Positions 17,130-26,420 are shown, counted from the first letter of the stretch. The stretch is 64,000 nt of DNA from Bradyrhizobium sp. JYMT SZCCT0180 (GCF_018130165.1 NZ_JAFCLZ010000006.1:248001-312000); one strand, 5' to 3'. The notes: generated by a model not told the origin, from the sequence alone. Translations and numbers: made by a program.

Positions 17130-18368
17130 ATGATCTCGCTCGCCGACCTTCAACGCCGTATCGCGCAGGGCGATCTTTCCGCGGAAGCCGCGATTGCCCA
17201 GTCGCTGGAGGCGATCGGCGCGCACGAGAAAACGATCGGCGCTTTCGTCTGCCATGATCCGAACATCCGCGCTGAGAACGCCGGGCCGTTGCGCGGCGTC
17301 GCCGTCGGCATCAAGGACATCATGGATACCGCTGATTTTCCGACCGAGATGGGCTCGTCGATCTACAAGGGATTTCGATCGCGCGGGGATGCGGCTGTCG
17401 TGATGGCGCTGAAGGCGGCAGGGGCCAGCATCGTCGGCAAGACCACGACGACGGCGTTCGCATCGTCAGATCCGACCGCGACGCTCAACCCGCGCAACAA
17501 TGCTCACACGCCGGGTGGATCATCGGCAGGCTCGGCAGCCGCGGTCGCGGCCGGCATGATCCCGTTGGCGCTGGGCACGCAGACCGGTGGCTCGGTGATC
17601 CGGCCGGCCTCGTTCTGCGGCTGTGCCGCGATCAAGCCGTCCTACCGCCTGCTGCCGACCGTCGGCGTGAAGTGTTATTCGTGGACGCTGGATACCGTCG
17701 GTTTGTTCGCCGCCGGTGTTCGCGACGTCGCGCACGGCCTTGCGGCGATGACCGGCCGGGACGAATTTCTGCCGCAGGCGTCAGTGCCGACGCCGCGTAT
17801 CGGCGTCGTGACCCAGGACTTTGCCGGTGCACCGGAGGCCGAAGGCGTCGAGGCTCTGCAGATCGCCGCCAAGGCTGCGGAACGGGCAGGGGCATCCGTG
17901 CGCACGCTGGCGATGCCGGAGATCATAGCCGAAGCATGGCGCGAGCATCCGACAGTGCAGGAATTCGAAGCGCATCAGGCGCTCGCCTTTGAATACCGCG
18001 TGCATTACGACGCCGTCGCGCCGAATCTGCGTGGACGGCTGGACGAAAGCAAGGGCATGCTGCCTGCCGCCTATGACGGGGCGATGCAAGTTACACGTCA
18101 GGCCAGAATCGCGCTGGCAAAAGTTTTCGAAGACGTCGACGTGCTGCTGGCCATATCAGCCCCGGGTGCCGCACCTGCGGGATTGGGTTCGACGGGCGAC
18201 GCCCGCTACAACCGGCTGTGGACGCTGATGGGAACGCCCTGCGTCAACATTCCCGCGCACATCGCCGCCGGCGGATTGCCGGTGGGCGTGCAGGTCATCG
18301 CGCGCTATGGCGAGGACGCGAAGGCGCTCGCAGCGGCGCGGTTCGTCGAGGAGGCGCTGGCGCGGTGA
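17130..18368 (+). CDS. Amidase (amidase-signature family)
   Basis: The 412-residue protein carries the amidase-signature triad: Lys62 in VGIKD, cis-Ser131 in PGGSSAGS and nucleophile Ser155 in [10 protein letters not shown]. It hydrolyses a C-N amide bond; resemblance is to AtzF/mandelamide-type amidases, not to GatA, which is encoded separately at 33202. AGGAGG at 17117-17122 sits seven bases before the ATG at 17130, fixing the start over longer frames. It lies opposite to and between dprA and plsY, so it looks like an insertion in a conserved leftward cluster. The substrate is unknown. Confidence 0.92.
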   Translation: MISLADLQRRIAQGDLSAEAAIAQSLEAIGAHEKTIGAFVCHDPNIRAENAGPLRGVAVGIKDIMDTADFPTEMGSSIYKGFRSRGDAAVVMALKAAGASIVGKTTTTAFASSDPTATLNPRNNAHTPGGSSAGSAAAVAAGMIPLALGTQTGGSVIRPASFCGCAAIKPSYRLLPTVGVKCYSWTLDTVGLFAAGVRDVAHGLAAMTGRDEFLPQASVPTPRIGVVTQDFAGAPEAEGVEALQIAAKAAERAGASVRTLAMPEIIAEAWREHPTVQEFEAHQALAFEYRVHYDAVAPNLRGRLDESKGMLPAAYDGAMQVTRQARIALAKVFEDVDVLLAISAPGAAPAGLGSTGDARYNRLWTLMGTPCVNIPAHIAAGGLPVGVQVIARYGEDAKALAAARFVEEALAR

Positions 18369-18376
18369 GGAAGTGC

Positions 18377-18453
18377 GTAGCCCGGATGAGCGAAGCGACA
18401 TCCGGGGAAAATCTGCCAGCGCCCCCGGATATCGCTGCGCTCATCCGGGCTAC
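18377..18453. repeat. Palindromic intergenic repeat between convergent genes
   Basis: GTAGCCCGGATGAGCG (18377-18392) and CGCTCATCCGGGCTAC (18438-18453) are perfect 16-base complementary arms, with ATCCGGG/CCCGGAT nested inside. From memory this is a frequent rhizobial intergenic element. It sits between the convergent amidase and plsY genes and could act as a bidirectional terminator or mRNA stabiliser. Confidence 0.85.
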
Positions 18454-18462
18454 GGTTCGAGC

Positions 18463-19056
18463 TTATTTCGCGCCGATCCGGCTCTCGGTTCCGGTCTGCA
18501 GGCGCTTGATGTTTTCGCGGTGCGCGTAGAACAGCAGGAGCGTCATCACCGCAAACAGCGAAGCCAGCGCCGGGTGGAGGAACCACCACAGGAACAGCGG
18601 CGTCACGAAGGCTGCGATCAATGCCGACAGCGACGAGTAGCGCGTGGTGATGGCGGTCGCGATCCACATCACGCAGAACACGATGGCCGCAGGCCAGAAC
18701 AGGCCGATCAGCACGCCGATATAGGTCGCGACGCCTTTGCCGCCTTTGAACTTGAGCCAGACCGGATAGAGATGGCCCAGAAAGGCGCCGAATCCGGCCA
18801 GCATCGCGGCGTTGGGGCCGCCATAGTAGCCGCAGACGACGACCGCGAGCGTGCCCTTGAGCGCGTCGCCGATCAGCGTCCCGGCGGCGAGGCCCTTGCG
18901 GCCGGTGCGAAGCACGTTGGTGGCGCCGATACTGCCGGAGCCGATCGAGCGCAGATCCTCGGTGCCGGCGAACTTGGTCAGCAACAGCCCGAATGGAATC
19001 GAGCCGAAGAAATAGCCCACGAAAAACGCAACGATGAGGAATGGCTCAAACGTCAT
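18463..19056 (-). CDS. plsY: Glycerol-3-phosphate acyltransferase (acyl-phosphate dependent)
   Basis: The 197-residue polytopic protein has PlsY motifs: [44 protein letters not shown] and a C-terminal [11 protein letters not shown]. It transfers an acyl group from acyl phosphate to glycerol 3-phosphate, the first committed step of membrane phospholipid synthesis, in the inner membrane. It lies downstream of the pyrB-pyrC pair with a hairpin element in the gap. Length is normal for the family. Confidence 0.96.
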   Translation of the reverse strand: MTFEPFLIVAFFVGYFFGSIPFGLLLTKFAGTEDLRSIGSGSIGATNVLRTGRKGLAAGTLIGDALKGTLAVVVCGYYGGPNAAMLAGFGAFLGHLYPVWLKFKGGKGVATYIGVLIGLFWPAAIVFCVMWIATAITTRYSSLSALIAAFVTPLFLWWFLHPALASLFAVMTLLLFYAHRENIKRLQTGTESRIGAK

Positions 19057-19099
19057 CGCCGTTGCTCCCGCCGCGGAGTGCTTCGCGCACGTCTCTTTT

Positions 19100-19148
19100 T
19101 GACGCGTTTTCTTGACGCGAACCGGTGCCCGCTTCGCTTGAAAACGCT
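19100..19148. repeat. Dispersed hairpin element, copy 2 of 4
   Basis: It reads TGACGCGTTTTCTTGACGCG, then ACCGGTGCCCGCTTCGC, then GAAAACGCT. It starts four bases past the pyrC stop codon and lies between pyrC and plsY. A bulged hairpin here could separate expression of the two genes. Confidence 0.9.
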
Positions 19149-19151
19149 CTA

Positions 19152-20453
19152 TCAGACATGCTCATAGACCGTCCGTCCGCCCACGATAGTACGCACGACG
19201 CGGCCCGAGAAGCGGGCTTCGTCGAACGGCGTATTTTTGCATTGCGATTTGAGGTCGTCGCGGTCGAGCACCCAGGGTACGTCGGCATCGATCACGACGA
19301 CGTCGGCAGGGGAACCCGCGCGCAGCGAGCCGCCGGGCAGGCCCAAAATCTCGGCCGGGCGCGTCGACATCGCGCGGATTAGCGTCTTGAAGTCCATCTC
19401 GCCGTTGTGGATCAGCCGCAGGGCCGCCGGCAGCATGGTCTGCAGCCCGACCGCGCCGGCGGCGGCTTCCGCGAACGGCAGCCGCTTCACCTCGACGTCC
19501 TGCGGATTGTGATCGGACATCACGACGTCGATCAGGCCGGAGGCCACGGCCGCGACCAGCGCCAGACGGTCGTCCTCGGTGCGCAGCGGCGGCGACAGTT
19601 TCAGGAACGTCCGGTAGGGCCCGATGTCGTTTTCGTTCAGCGTGACGTGGTTGATCGAAACCGACGCCGAGACTGCAAGTCCTGCGTCGCGCGCGCGCTT
19701 GAGGATTTCGAGCGACTCGATGCAGCTCAGTGAGGCCGCGTGATAGCGGCCGCCGGTCAGCGCCACGAGGCGCATGTCGCGTTCCAGCATCACGGCCTCG
19801 GCGGCATTGGGGATCCCGACCAGGCCGAGCCTTGCGGCGAACTCGCCCTCGTTCATCACGCCTTCGCCGACCAGATCGGGGTCTTCGGTGTGGTGCACGA
19901 TCAGCGCGTCGAAATCGCGCGCATAGGTCAGGGCGCGCCGCATCACCTGCGCATTGGTGACGCTGTGGGCGCCATCGGTAAAGGCGACGGCGCCGGCGGC
20001 CTTCAACAGGCCGATCTCGGTCATTTCCTCGCCGCCCATGCCCTTGGTCAGCGCCGCCATCGGGTGGATGTTGACGATCGCGGTGTCGCGCGCCCGGCGC
20101 AGCACGAAGTCGACGGTAGCCGAATTGTCGATCACCGGCGAGGTGTCCGGCTGGCAGATGATGGTGGTGATGCCGCCGGCGGCTGCCGCTTGGCTCGCGG
20201 ATGCAAAGGTTTCTCGGTGGCTGGCGCCGGGTTCGCCGACAAAGGCGCGCATGTCGATCAGCCCGGGGGCGACGATCTTGCCGGCGCAATTGACGATGTC
20301 GGTGCCTTCGGGGACACCGGCCGCACCAATGCCGCGCTTACTATCGCGGATCATGCCGTCGGCGATCAGGACGTCACCGGGGCCGTCGAAGTCGCGCGAG
20401 GGGTCGACAACGCGGGCGTTGGCCAGGAGGATGGGGCGGCGATCGGTCAGCAT
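19152..20453 (-). CDS. pyrC: Dihydroorotase-like protein, probably non-catalytic PyrC homologue (PyrX type)
   Basis: The 433-residue protein has the amidohydrolase/dihydroorotase fold and starts one base past the pyrB stop. Key ligands of active type I enzymes are missing. The usual DxHxHxREPG reads [10 protein letters not shown], so both metal histidines are gone. The usual DHAPH reads SDHNPQ. The central histidine region reads [12 protein letters not shown]. Pseudomonas has an inactive dihydroorotase homologue encoded with pyrB that is needed to assemble aspartate transcarbamoylase, and the same role is likely here. The true dihydroorotase would then be encoded elsewhere. The symbol is the conventional one; the structural role is inferred. 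Confidence 0.85.
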   Translation of the reverse strand: MLTDRRPILLANARVVDPSRDFDGPGDVLIADGMIRDSKRGIGAAGVPEGTDIVNCAGKIVAPGLIDMRAFVGEPGASHRETFASASQAAAAGGITTIICQPDTSPVIDNSATVDFVLRRARDTAIVNIHPMAALTKGMGGEEMTEIGLLKAAGAVAFTDGAHSVTNAQVMRRALTYARDFDALIVHHTEDPDLVGEGVMNEGEFAARLGLVGIPNAAEAVMLERDMRLVALTGGRYHAASLSCIESLEILKRARDAGLAVSASVSINHVTLNENDIGPYRTFLKLSPPLRTEDDRLALVAAVASGLIDVVMSDHNPQDVEVKRLPFAEAAAGAVGLQTMLPAALRLIHNGEMDFKTLIRAMSTRPAEILGLPGGSLRAGSPADVVVIDADVPWVLDRDDLKSQCKNTPFDEARFSGRVVRTIVGGRTVYEHV

Positions 20454-20454
20454 G

Positions 20455-21408
20455 TCAGGCGTTCGGCAGGTTGCGGGCGAGTGCTTCCAGCACCGCCATC
20501 CGCACCGCCACTCCCATTTCGACCTGTTCGCGGATCAGCGATTGCGCGCCGTCCGCTACGAATGAATCAATCTCGACGCCGCGGTTCATCGGGCCCGGGT
20601 GCATCACCAGCGCGTCGGGCTTTGCGTAGGCGAGCTTTTTCTGGTCGAGACCGAAATAGTGGAAGTATTCGCCGGACGACGGCACGAACGAGCCGTTCAT
20701 GCGCTCGCGCTGCAGCCGCAGCATCATGACGATGTCGGCGCCGTTGAGGCCCTCGCGCATGTCGCGCGCCACCTCGACGCCCATCCGCTCGATGCCGCGC
20801 GGCAACAGCGTGGAGGGCGCCACCACGCGGACGCGGGCGCCCATGGTGTTGAGCAGCAGGATATTGGAGCGGGCGACGCGGGAATGCATCACGTCGCCGC
20901 AGATCGCGATCACGAGGCCTTCCAGCCGGCCCTTGTTGCGGCGGATCGTCAGCGCGTCCAGCAGCGCCTGGGTCGGATGTTCGTGGCTGCCGTCGCCGGC
21001 ATTGATCACGGAACCGTCAACCTTGCGCGCCAAAAGTTCCACCGCACCCGAGGCGTGGTGGCGCACCACCAGGATGTCCGGATGCATGGCATTGAGCGTG
21101 ACGGCGGTGTCCATCAGCGTCTCGCCCTTACGGATCGAGGACGAGGATACCGACATGTTCATGACGTCGGCGCCAAGCCGTTTGCCGGCCAGTTCGAACG
21201 AGGATTGGGTTCGGGTCGAGGCCTCGAAGAACAGGTTCACCTGGGTGCGACCGCGCAGCGAAGTGCGCTTTTTGTCTACCTGGCGGTTGAGCTCGACATA
21301 TTCCTCGGAAAGGTCGAGCAGGCCGGTAATATCGGCGGCGGAAAGCCCCTCGATTCCCAGCAGATGCCGGTGACCGAGGACGAAGGTCGATTTCGATGCA
21401 GGGGTCAT
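20455..21408 (-). CDS. pyrB: Aspartate carbamoyltransferase, catalytic chain
   Basis: The 317-residue protein has the carbamoyl-phosphate loop [16 protein letters not shown], the [13 protein letters not shown] segment containing the catalytic Ser-Lys loop, [11 protein letters not shown] and a C-terminal MHPGPMNRG aspartate-binding loop. It makes carbamoyl aspartate in de novo pyrimidine synthesis. The start at 21408 ([18 protein letters not shown]) gives normal length. No pyrI regulatory chain is adjacent; instead the inactive dihydroorotase homologue follows after one base, as in class A dodecameric complexes of Pseudomonas. Confidence 0.96.
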   Translation of the reverse strand: MTPASKSTFVLGHRHLLGIEGLSAADITGLLDLSEEYVELNRQVDKKRTSLRGRTQVNLFFEASTRTQSSFELAGKRLGADVMNMSVSSSSIRKGETLMDTAVTLNAMHPDILVVRHHASGAVELLARKVDGSVINAGDGSHEHPTQALLDALTIRRNKGRLEGLVIAICGDVMHSRVARSNILLLNTMGARVRVVAPSTLLPRGIERMGVEVARDMREGLNGADIVMMLRLQRERMNGSFVPSSGEYFHYFGLDQKKLAYAKPDALVMHPGPMNRGVEIDSFVADGAQSLIREQVEMGVAVRMAVLEALARNLPNA

Positions 21409-21549
21409 TAAAACGAGAGCTATAGGCAGACTTCCCAAGCGGGGCAAGTGCGAATAGGGGGCTTGCGAGTTATCCCCCGGTCAGTCGCCGCGCAGGGTAA
21501 AGAGGGTTGCCGCAATTGAGCCGCGTTCGGCGCGCGGGGAAGGCGTCCA

Positions 21550-22314
21550 ATGCAGAAATGGCACGTTATTTTAGCGATCGGATTAACCGGTCTTGGCCTG
21601 TCCGGGCCGCAGACTGCAAAGGCGCAGGGGCTGCCGGGCGGCTTCCTCTACCTGCGCGATATCGATCCCAGCATCATCCAGGACATGCGCTACGCCACCT
21701 CGAACAACTTTGTCGGCAAGCCGCTGAGGGGGTATGACGCCGCCGAATGCGTCGTGAAGCGCGAAGTCGGCCTGGCGCTGAAGAACATCCAGCAGGAACT
21801 CGCCAGGCAAAAGCTGTCGTTGAAGATGTTCGACTGCTATCGGCCCGAGCGCGCGGTCGCCGACATGGTGGCGTGGTCGAAGAACGGCAGGGAGACGCAA
21901 GCCGATCGCCGCTTTAGCCCGGCCTTCCGCAAAGCCGATTTGTTCCGCCTGGGCTATATCGCGACCCGGTCCGGACATTCGACCGGCGCCGCGCTCGATC
22001 TGACCCTGGTCGATCTGACTGCCGATAATTCCGCGAAGTTCGATTCCAGCAAGGCCTACGCCGACTGCACCGCGCCCGCCGAGGCGCGGGCGCCGGAAGG
22101 CAGCGTCGATATGGGTACCGGCTATGATTGCTCGGACCTCAAATCGCATACCGCCGCCCCCTCGATCACGCCGGCACAGCGGAGATCGCGGAACACGCTG
22201 GTTGCCGCGATGGCCCGGCAAGGGTTCGTGAACTATTCGAAGGAGTGGTGGCACTTTTCGCTGCCGGGGGTCGGCCGGCAGGCCTATGATTTCCCGATTG
22301 CGCGACGGAATTGA
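21550..22314 (+). CDS. Secreted D-alanyl-D-alanine dipeptidase (peptidase M15D, VanX/DdpX type)
   Basis: The 254-residue protein has a signal peptide (cleavage probably after AKAQ, residue 26). It then has the VanX-type zinc site: His143 and Asp150 in SGHSTGAALDL, Glu232 and His235 in KEWWHF, and the arginine of CYRPERAV (about 98). Such enzymes cleave D-Ala-D-Ala. Without vanH/vanA nearby, a role in peptidoglycan or D-Ala recycling in the periplasm (as DdpX) is more likely than vancomycin resistance. It is divergent from pyrB and lies just before the AidB-like gene. Confidence 0.9.
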   Translation: MQKWHVILAIGLTGLGLSGPQTAKAQGLPGGFLYLRDIDPSIIQDMRYATSNNFVGKPLRGYDAAECVVKREVGLALKNIQQELARQKLSLKMFDCYRPERAVADMVAWSKNGRETQADRRFSPAFRKADLFRLGYIATRSGHSTGAALDLTLVDLTADNSAKFDSSKAYADCTAPAEARAPEGSVDMGTGYDCSDLKSHTAAPSITPAQRRSRNTLVAAMARQGFVNYSKEWWHFSLPGVGRQAYDFPIARRN

Positions 22315-22336
22315 TTCCCTGAGATCAGGATCCGCC

Positions 22337-23980
22337 ATGAGCCAGGCATCGTTCGCGACCCACGAGGTCTTCAACCAGTCACCGCCGTTCGAAGATGTCG
22401 ACCTGTTCGCGGTCGACCGGCCGCTTGCTGATGCGGTTGCTGCCAATGGCGGCGCTTCGGCGCAGCAGGAGCTATCCGAATTCGGCAAGCATTGGGGGGC
22501 GGCGGCGATGGCGGCGCGAGGCCGTGCCGCCAATGAAAACACGCCAAAACTGCGGACCTTCGATTCCCGCGGCAATCGCCGCGACGAGGTCGAGTTTCAT
22601 CCGGCCTATCACGAACTGATGGCCCACTCGGCGCATGCGGGCGTGCACAATTCGACCTGGAGCGCCGACGGCAAGCCGGCGGGCGGTGCTTCGGAAGTGG
22701 TGCGCGCCGCCAAATTCTACATCGCCTCGCAGGTCGAGACCGGGCATCTCTGCCCGATCACCATGACGCGCGCATCAGTGGCGGCGCTGGCCGAGCAGCC
22801 GGATCTGCTGGCGAAGGTGATGCCGGTGCTGGCGAGCCGTTCCTACGATCCGAACTTTGCGCCGTGGTGGACCAAGCGCGGCATGACGGTCGGCATGGGC
22901 ATGACCGAGAAGCAGGGCGGCACCGATGTGCGCTCCAACATGACGCGCGCCGAGCGCGACGGCGATGGCTATCGCATCACCGGCCACAAATGGTTCATGT
23001 CGGCGCCGATGTGCGACGCGTTTCTGGTGCTGGCGCAGGCGGGCGGCGGCCTGAGCTGTTTCTTCATGCCGCGCTTTGCGCCCGATGGGTCCGTCAACGC
23101 GATCCGCTTCCAGCGGCTGAAGGACAAGCTCGGCAACCGCTCCAACGCCTCATCAGAAGTGGAGTTCACAGGCGCCTATGCGGAGCGGATCGGCGACGAA
23201 GGCAAAGGCATCCGCACCATCATCCAGATGGTGCAGCTGACGCGGCAGGATTGCGCGATTGCGTCCGCCGGCCTGATGCGCTCGGGCCTCGCACATGCGC
23301 TCCACCATGCAAGGCACCGCAGCGTGTTCCAGAAGCATCTTTCCGACCAGCCGCTGATGCAGGCGGTGCTGTCGGACATGGCGCTGCATGTCGAAGCCTC
23401 GATCGCGCTGGTCATGCGCCTGTGCCGGGCGTTCGACCGGGCGCCGTCAGACGCCAAGGAGGCCGCCTATATGCGGTTGCTGACGCCGGCGATCAAATAC
23501 TGGGTCTGCAAGAGCGCGCCGGGCTTTTTGTACGAGGCTATGGAGTGCCTCGGCGGCAACGGCTACGTCGAGGAGGGGATTTTGGCGCGGCATTACCGGG
23601 AGTCGCCGGTCAACGCGATCTGGGAAGGGTCAGGCAATGTGATGTGCCTCGACGTGCTCCGGGCGTTGTCGCGCGAGGCCGAGGCGGCATCCGCCGTGTT
23701 GCACGAACTCACCGGTGAAACGCTGGGTCTGCCGGGGGCCGGCGAGGCGGTCGGTTTTATCGGCAAAGCTTTCCGCCGGCCCGACAGCGAACGCGTCGCG
23801 CGGCTGGCGGTCGAAAAACTGGCGCTGCTCGCAGCAGCAGCAGCGCTCAACGCGGTGTCGCCTCGGCATGCGGAACTGTTTGCCGCCACGCGCCTTGCCG
23901 GGAATCATGCCAGCATGTACGGCGCGGTCGATCTTGCCGGCGCCGACGTAACTGGTCTGCTGGAACGGGCGCTGCCCTGA
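22337..23980 (+). CDS. AidB-like acyl-CoA dehydrogenase family protein
   Basis: The 547-residue flavoprotein starts MSQASFATHEVFNQSPPF, typical of AidB. It has MTEKQGGTDVRSNMT, YRITGHKWFMSAPMCDAFLV, GGLSCFFMPRF and a C-terminal CLGGNGYVEEG, all landmarks of the AidB/isovaleryl-CoA dehydrogenase-like branch. E. coli AidB is part of the adaptive response to DNA alkylation; in non-enteric bacteria this branch often has an undefined dehydrogenase role. A longer frame from 22286 overlaps the dipeptidase and is not preferred. Confidence 0.9.
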   Translation: MSQASFATHEVFNQSPPFEDVDLFAVDRPLADAVAANGGASAQQELSEFGKHWGAAAMAARGRAANENTPKLRTFDSRGNRRDEVEFHPAYHELMAHSAHAGVHNSTWSADGKPAGGASEVVRAAKFYIASQVETGHLCPITMTRASVAALAEQPDLLAKVMPVLASRSYDPNFAPWWTKRGMTVGMGMTEKQGGTDVRSNMTRAERDGDGYRITGHKWFMSAPMCDAFLVLAQAGGGLSCFFMPRFAPDGSVNAIRFQRLKDKLGNRSNASSEVEFTGAYAERIGDEGKGIRTIIQMVQLTRQDCAIASAGLMRSGLAHALHHARHRSVFQKHLSDQPLMQAVLSDMALHVEASIALVMRLCRAFDRAPSDAKEAAYMRLLTPAIKYWVCKSAPGFLYEAMECLGGNGYVEEGILARHYRESPVNAIWEGSGNVMCLDVLRALSREAEAASAVLHELTGETLGLPGAGEAVGFIGKAFRRPDSERVARLAVEKLALLAAAAALNAVSPRHAELFAATRLAGNHASMYGAVDLAGADVTGLLERALP

Positions 23981-23990
23981 AAGTCAGTTG

Positions 23991-24761
23991 ATGGATTCCC
24001 TCAGCCTCCCGCAATCGCCCCCTCCCGTCGCGTCCGCGCTGCGTCCACCCCGGATATGGAAGTTCTGGGGCACGGCGCTGTGGGGACTGTTCATCTTTGC
24101 CGGCATGTTTGTCGGCCAGGCCGTGGTCATCGCTTACTTCGTGTTGCGGCAAGGTTCGTGGGATCTTGCGGCAGCGATCCATGTCGTCGGCGCCGGGCTG
24201 ACGATCTCGCTGTCCGTGATCATGGGAATGCCTGCGGTGCTGCTCGCAGCCTGGGTCGCGACGCGCGCCTCGCGCACGCCATTTGTCGACTATCTCGCGC
24301 TGCGCTGGACCACGTGGCAGAATTTCCTGATCGGCGCCGTCTCACTGGCCGTGCTGGTCGGCGGCTGGGATCTGCTGTCGCGTGCGCTCGGGCGCGAGGT
24401 GACGCCGGGCTTTATGGGCGATGTGCTGAAATCGGCGCAGGCCGACGGCGCGCTATGGCTGCTCGTGATAGCGTTCTGCGTCGCTGCACCGATCTCGGAG
24501 GAAATTATGGCGCGCGGTTTTCTCTACCGTGGCTGGTCGGAATCGCGCCTCGGGGTGCCCGGCGCCATCTTCCTGTCGTCGCTGGTCTGGACTTCGATGC
24601 ACCTGCAGTACAGCTGGTTCTTCTTCGGTGAGGTGTTCACCATTGGACTGTTGCTCGGCTATTTCCGCTACCGCACCGGTTCGACCTGGCTGACGATCGT
24701 GCTGCACGGTCTCAACAACACGGCGGCGACAATTCAAACTTTCTGGCTGGCGGGCAACTAG
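23991..24761 (+). CDS. CPBP family intramembrane metalloprotease
   Basis: This 256-residue polytopic membrane protein carries the CAAX-protease/bacteriocin-processing (Abi) motifs. Motif 1 is SEEIMARGFLYRG (EExxxR), motif 2 is WTSMHLQY with a histidine, and motif 3 ends HGLNNTAAT. About seven hydrophobic helices are visible. Bacterial members act in protein processing or self-immunity, but few have known substrates. It begins 10 bases after the AidB-like stop, so the two may be co-transcribed. TTG at 23988 directly before the ATG is an alternative start. Confidence 0.9.
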   Translation: MDSLSLPQSPPPVASALRPPRIWKFWGTALWGLFIFAGMFVGQAVVIAYFVLRQGSWDLAAAIHVVGAGLTISLSVIMGMPAVLLAAWVATRASRTPFVDYLALRWTTWQNFLIGAVSLAVLVGGWDLLSRALGREVTPGFMGDVLKSAQADGALWLLVIAFCVAAPISEEIMARGFLYRGWSESRLGVPGAIFLSSLVWTSMHLQYSWFFFGEVFTIGLLLGYFRYRTGSTWLTIVLHGLNNTAATIQTFWLAGN

Positions 24762-24770
24762 ATTCTTTTT

Positions 24771-24819
24771 TGACGCGTTTTCTTCACGCGAACCGGTGCC
24801 CACTTCGCTCGAAAACGCT
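24771..24819. repeat. Dispersed hairpin element, copy 3 of 4
   Basis: It reads TGACGCGTTTTCTTCACGCG, then ACCGGTGCCCACTTCGCTC, then GAAAACGCT, and lies between the convergent CPBP and AEC genes. Its last two bases are part of the AEC stop codon (24818-24820), so the insertion point defines the end of that protein. It may act as a shared terminator. Confidence 0.9.
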
Positions 24820-25747
24820 ATAATATCGCCGCGATCGCAATCGCGCTTGGCATCGTGATCGCCGCCAGAATGGTCTGTAGCGTGATGATCTGCGCCAGCA
24901 AAGGCGCATCGCCGCCCATCTGCCGGGCCAGCACATAGGCGCTCGAGGAGGCCGGCACCGCCGCGCACGCGGTGACGATCGCCAGGTTCGAGCCTGACAG
25001 CCCGAACCACAGCGCCAGCGCGACGGCGATTACCGGCATCAGCACCAGCTTGAGGAATACCGCGACCGACGCCGCAAGGCTGGGGCGGAACAGGCCTTCG
25101 AGATGCAGGCCGGCGCCGGTCACCAGCAGGCCGATCGCCAGCGACGAGCGGCCGAGCGCGTCGGCGACGTCATGCCAGAGCTTTGGCAGGGGGAGGTGGG
25201 TGACGTTGATCAGCAGCCCGATCGCGCAGGCCCAGATCAGGGGATTGCGCACGACCGTCATGGCGATCGATCCGGCCGATTGTTTTTCGGTCGAGGCGAA
25301 CTGCGCGAGCACGCTGACGCTGAACACGTTGACCAGGGGGATGATGGCGACCATCGCGACCGAGGCCAGCGCCAGCCCGGCATCGCCGAACAGGCTGCCC
25401 GAGACGGCGAGCGCCACGTAGGTCTGCCAGCGGATGGCGCCCTGGAACACCGAGGTAAAGGCGGGTCCGTCGACTGCGCCGCGGGCGAGCAGGGGCCGCA
25501 GCGCCAGGCACAGCAGCGACATCAGCAGCGCCGACAGCATTAGCGCGCCGCCGACGCCTGCGACCGGGACCTTGCTGAGGTCGGCCTTCACCAGCGTCTG
25601 AATCAAGAGCACCGGAAACAGCACGTAATAGGTCAGCCGCTCCAGCCCGTGCCACTGCGTCTCCAGCCGCATCAAGGTCCGCTTCAGGATGAAGCCAAGC
25701 ACGATCAGCAAGAACACCGGCAGCAGCGCCGCGACCACCACCGCCAT
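24818..25747 (-). CDS. AEC family (auxin efflux carrier) transporter
   Basis: The 309-residue protein starts MAVVVAALLPVFLLIVLGF and has about ten transmembrane helices in two halves, with YYVLFPVLLIQTLVK and the half-repeat motif VTACAAVPASSSAYVLARQM. AEC proteins carry malonate, malate or other small carboxylates across the inner membrane; plant relatives export auxin. A frame extending to 25906 overlaps ruvX and is a shadow. The ruvX stop lies two bases upstream of this start, so the two are probably co-transcribed. Confidence 0.9.
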   Translation of the reverse strand: MAVVVAALLPVFLLIVLGFILKRTLMRLETQWHGLERLTYYVLFPVLLIQTLVKADLSKVPVAGVGGALMLSALLMSLLCLALRPLLARGAVDGPAFTSVFQGAIRWQTYVALAVSGSLFGDAGLALASVAMVAIIPLVNVFSVSVLAQFASTEKQSAGSIAMTVVRNPLIWACAIGLLINVTHLPLPKLWHDVADALGRSSLAIGLLVTGAGLHLEGLFRPSLAASVAVFLKLVLMPVIAVALALWFGLSGSNLAIVTACAAVPASSSAYVLARQMGGDAPLLAQIITLQTILAAITMPSAIAIAAIL

Positions 25748-25749
25748 CT

Positions 25750-26232
25750 TCAGCGCTCGCCGCGCAGTGTGGCGAGCCGGTCCAGCGCGCCCTGCAGGAT
25801 GAAGATGGCGGCATGCTCGTCGATCACTTCGGCGCGGCGGGCCCGGCTGACGTCCATCCCGATCAGTTCGCGCTCGACGGCTGCTGTTGAGAGCCGTTCG
25901 TCCCACAGGCCGATCGCCAGATCCGTGAGTTTGGAAAAATTGCGCGCAAAGGCGCGGGTCGATTGCGCGCGCGGACCCTCGCTGCCATCCATGTTGATGG
26001 GCAGGCCGAGCACGAAGCCAACGGCGTTACGCTCGCCGGCAATGATAAGCAGCCGCGCAGCGTCGGCCTTGAAGGCCTTACGGTGGACGGTTTCAACGCC
26101 GGTCGCCAACCTGCGATCGGCATTGGAAACCGCGACGCCGATAGTCTTGGTGCCGAGATCGAGGCCGACCAGCGCACCGCGCTCGGGCCAATGCGTGACC
26201 GCTTCGATCAGAGGGAGGATGAGGGCGGGCAT
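25750..26232 (-). CDS. ruvX: Putative pre-16S rRNA nuclease / Holliday junction resolvase-like protein YqgF
   Basis: The 160-residue RNase H-fold protein has LVGLDLGTKTIGVAVSN with catalytic Asp25, VLGLPINMDGSEG, the acidic LWDERLSTAAVE, and a final DEHAAIFILQGALD. YqgF processes the 5' end of 16S rRNA. The frame is open to 26310 but the extra residues come from the hairpin repeat at 26256-26303, so the ATG at 26232 is taken. It lies in the pyrB to gatC neighbourhood typical for Rhizobiales. Confidence 0.94.
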   Translation of the reverse strand: MPALILPLIEAVTHWPERGALVGLDLGTKTIGVAVSNADRRLATGVETVHRKAFKADAARLLIIAGERNAVGFVLGLPINMDGSEGPRAQSTRAFARNFSKLTDLAIGLWDERLSTAAVERELIGMDVSRARRAEVIDEHAAIFILQGALDRLATLRGER

Positions 26233-26255
26233 GGACCCGCATAACACGCAGCTAG

Positions 26256-26303
26256 AGCGTTTTCCAGCGAAGTGGATACCGGTTCGCGTCAAGAAAACGC
26301 GTC
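26256..26303. repeat. Dispersed hairpin element, copy 4 of 4 (inverted)
   Basis: It reads AGCGTTTTCCAGCGAAG, a short centre, then GGTTCGCGTCAAGAAAACGC, the reverse complement of the other three copies. It lies directly upstream of ruvX and is followed after 13 bases by a 15-base-pair hairpin; from memory the two halves together form one larger Bradyrhizobium element of about 95 bases. Confidence 0.88.
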
Positions 26304-26316
26304 CAATCAAAATCTA

Positions 26317-26349
26317 GAGCTCCGTTCCGATTCAATCGGAACGGAGCTC
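26317..26349. terminator. Strong hairpin terminator, second half of the composite repeat
   Basis: GAGCTCCGTTCCGAT (26317-26331), loop TCA, and ATCGGAACGGAGCTC (26335-26349) make a perfect 15-base-pair stem. On the leftward strand it is followed by an AT-rich stretch (ATTTTGATT), so it can end transcription of the cyclase-family gene. It may be part of the adjacent dispersed element. Confidence 0.75.
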
Positions 26350-26420
26350 CAGTCTGACATGCAAAGCCGGAAGCGGCGTGGCGTCCATGCGAGAACGCCA
26401 CGCCATCCGTCGAGATCGTC

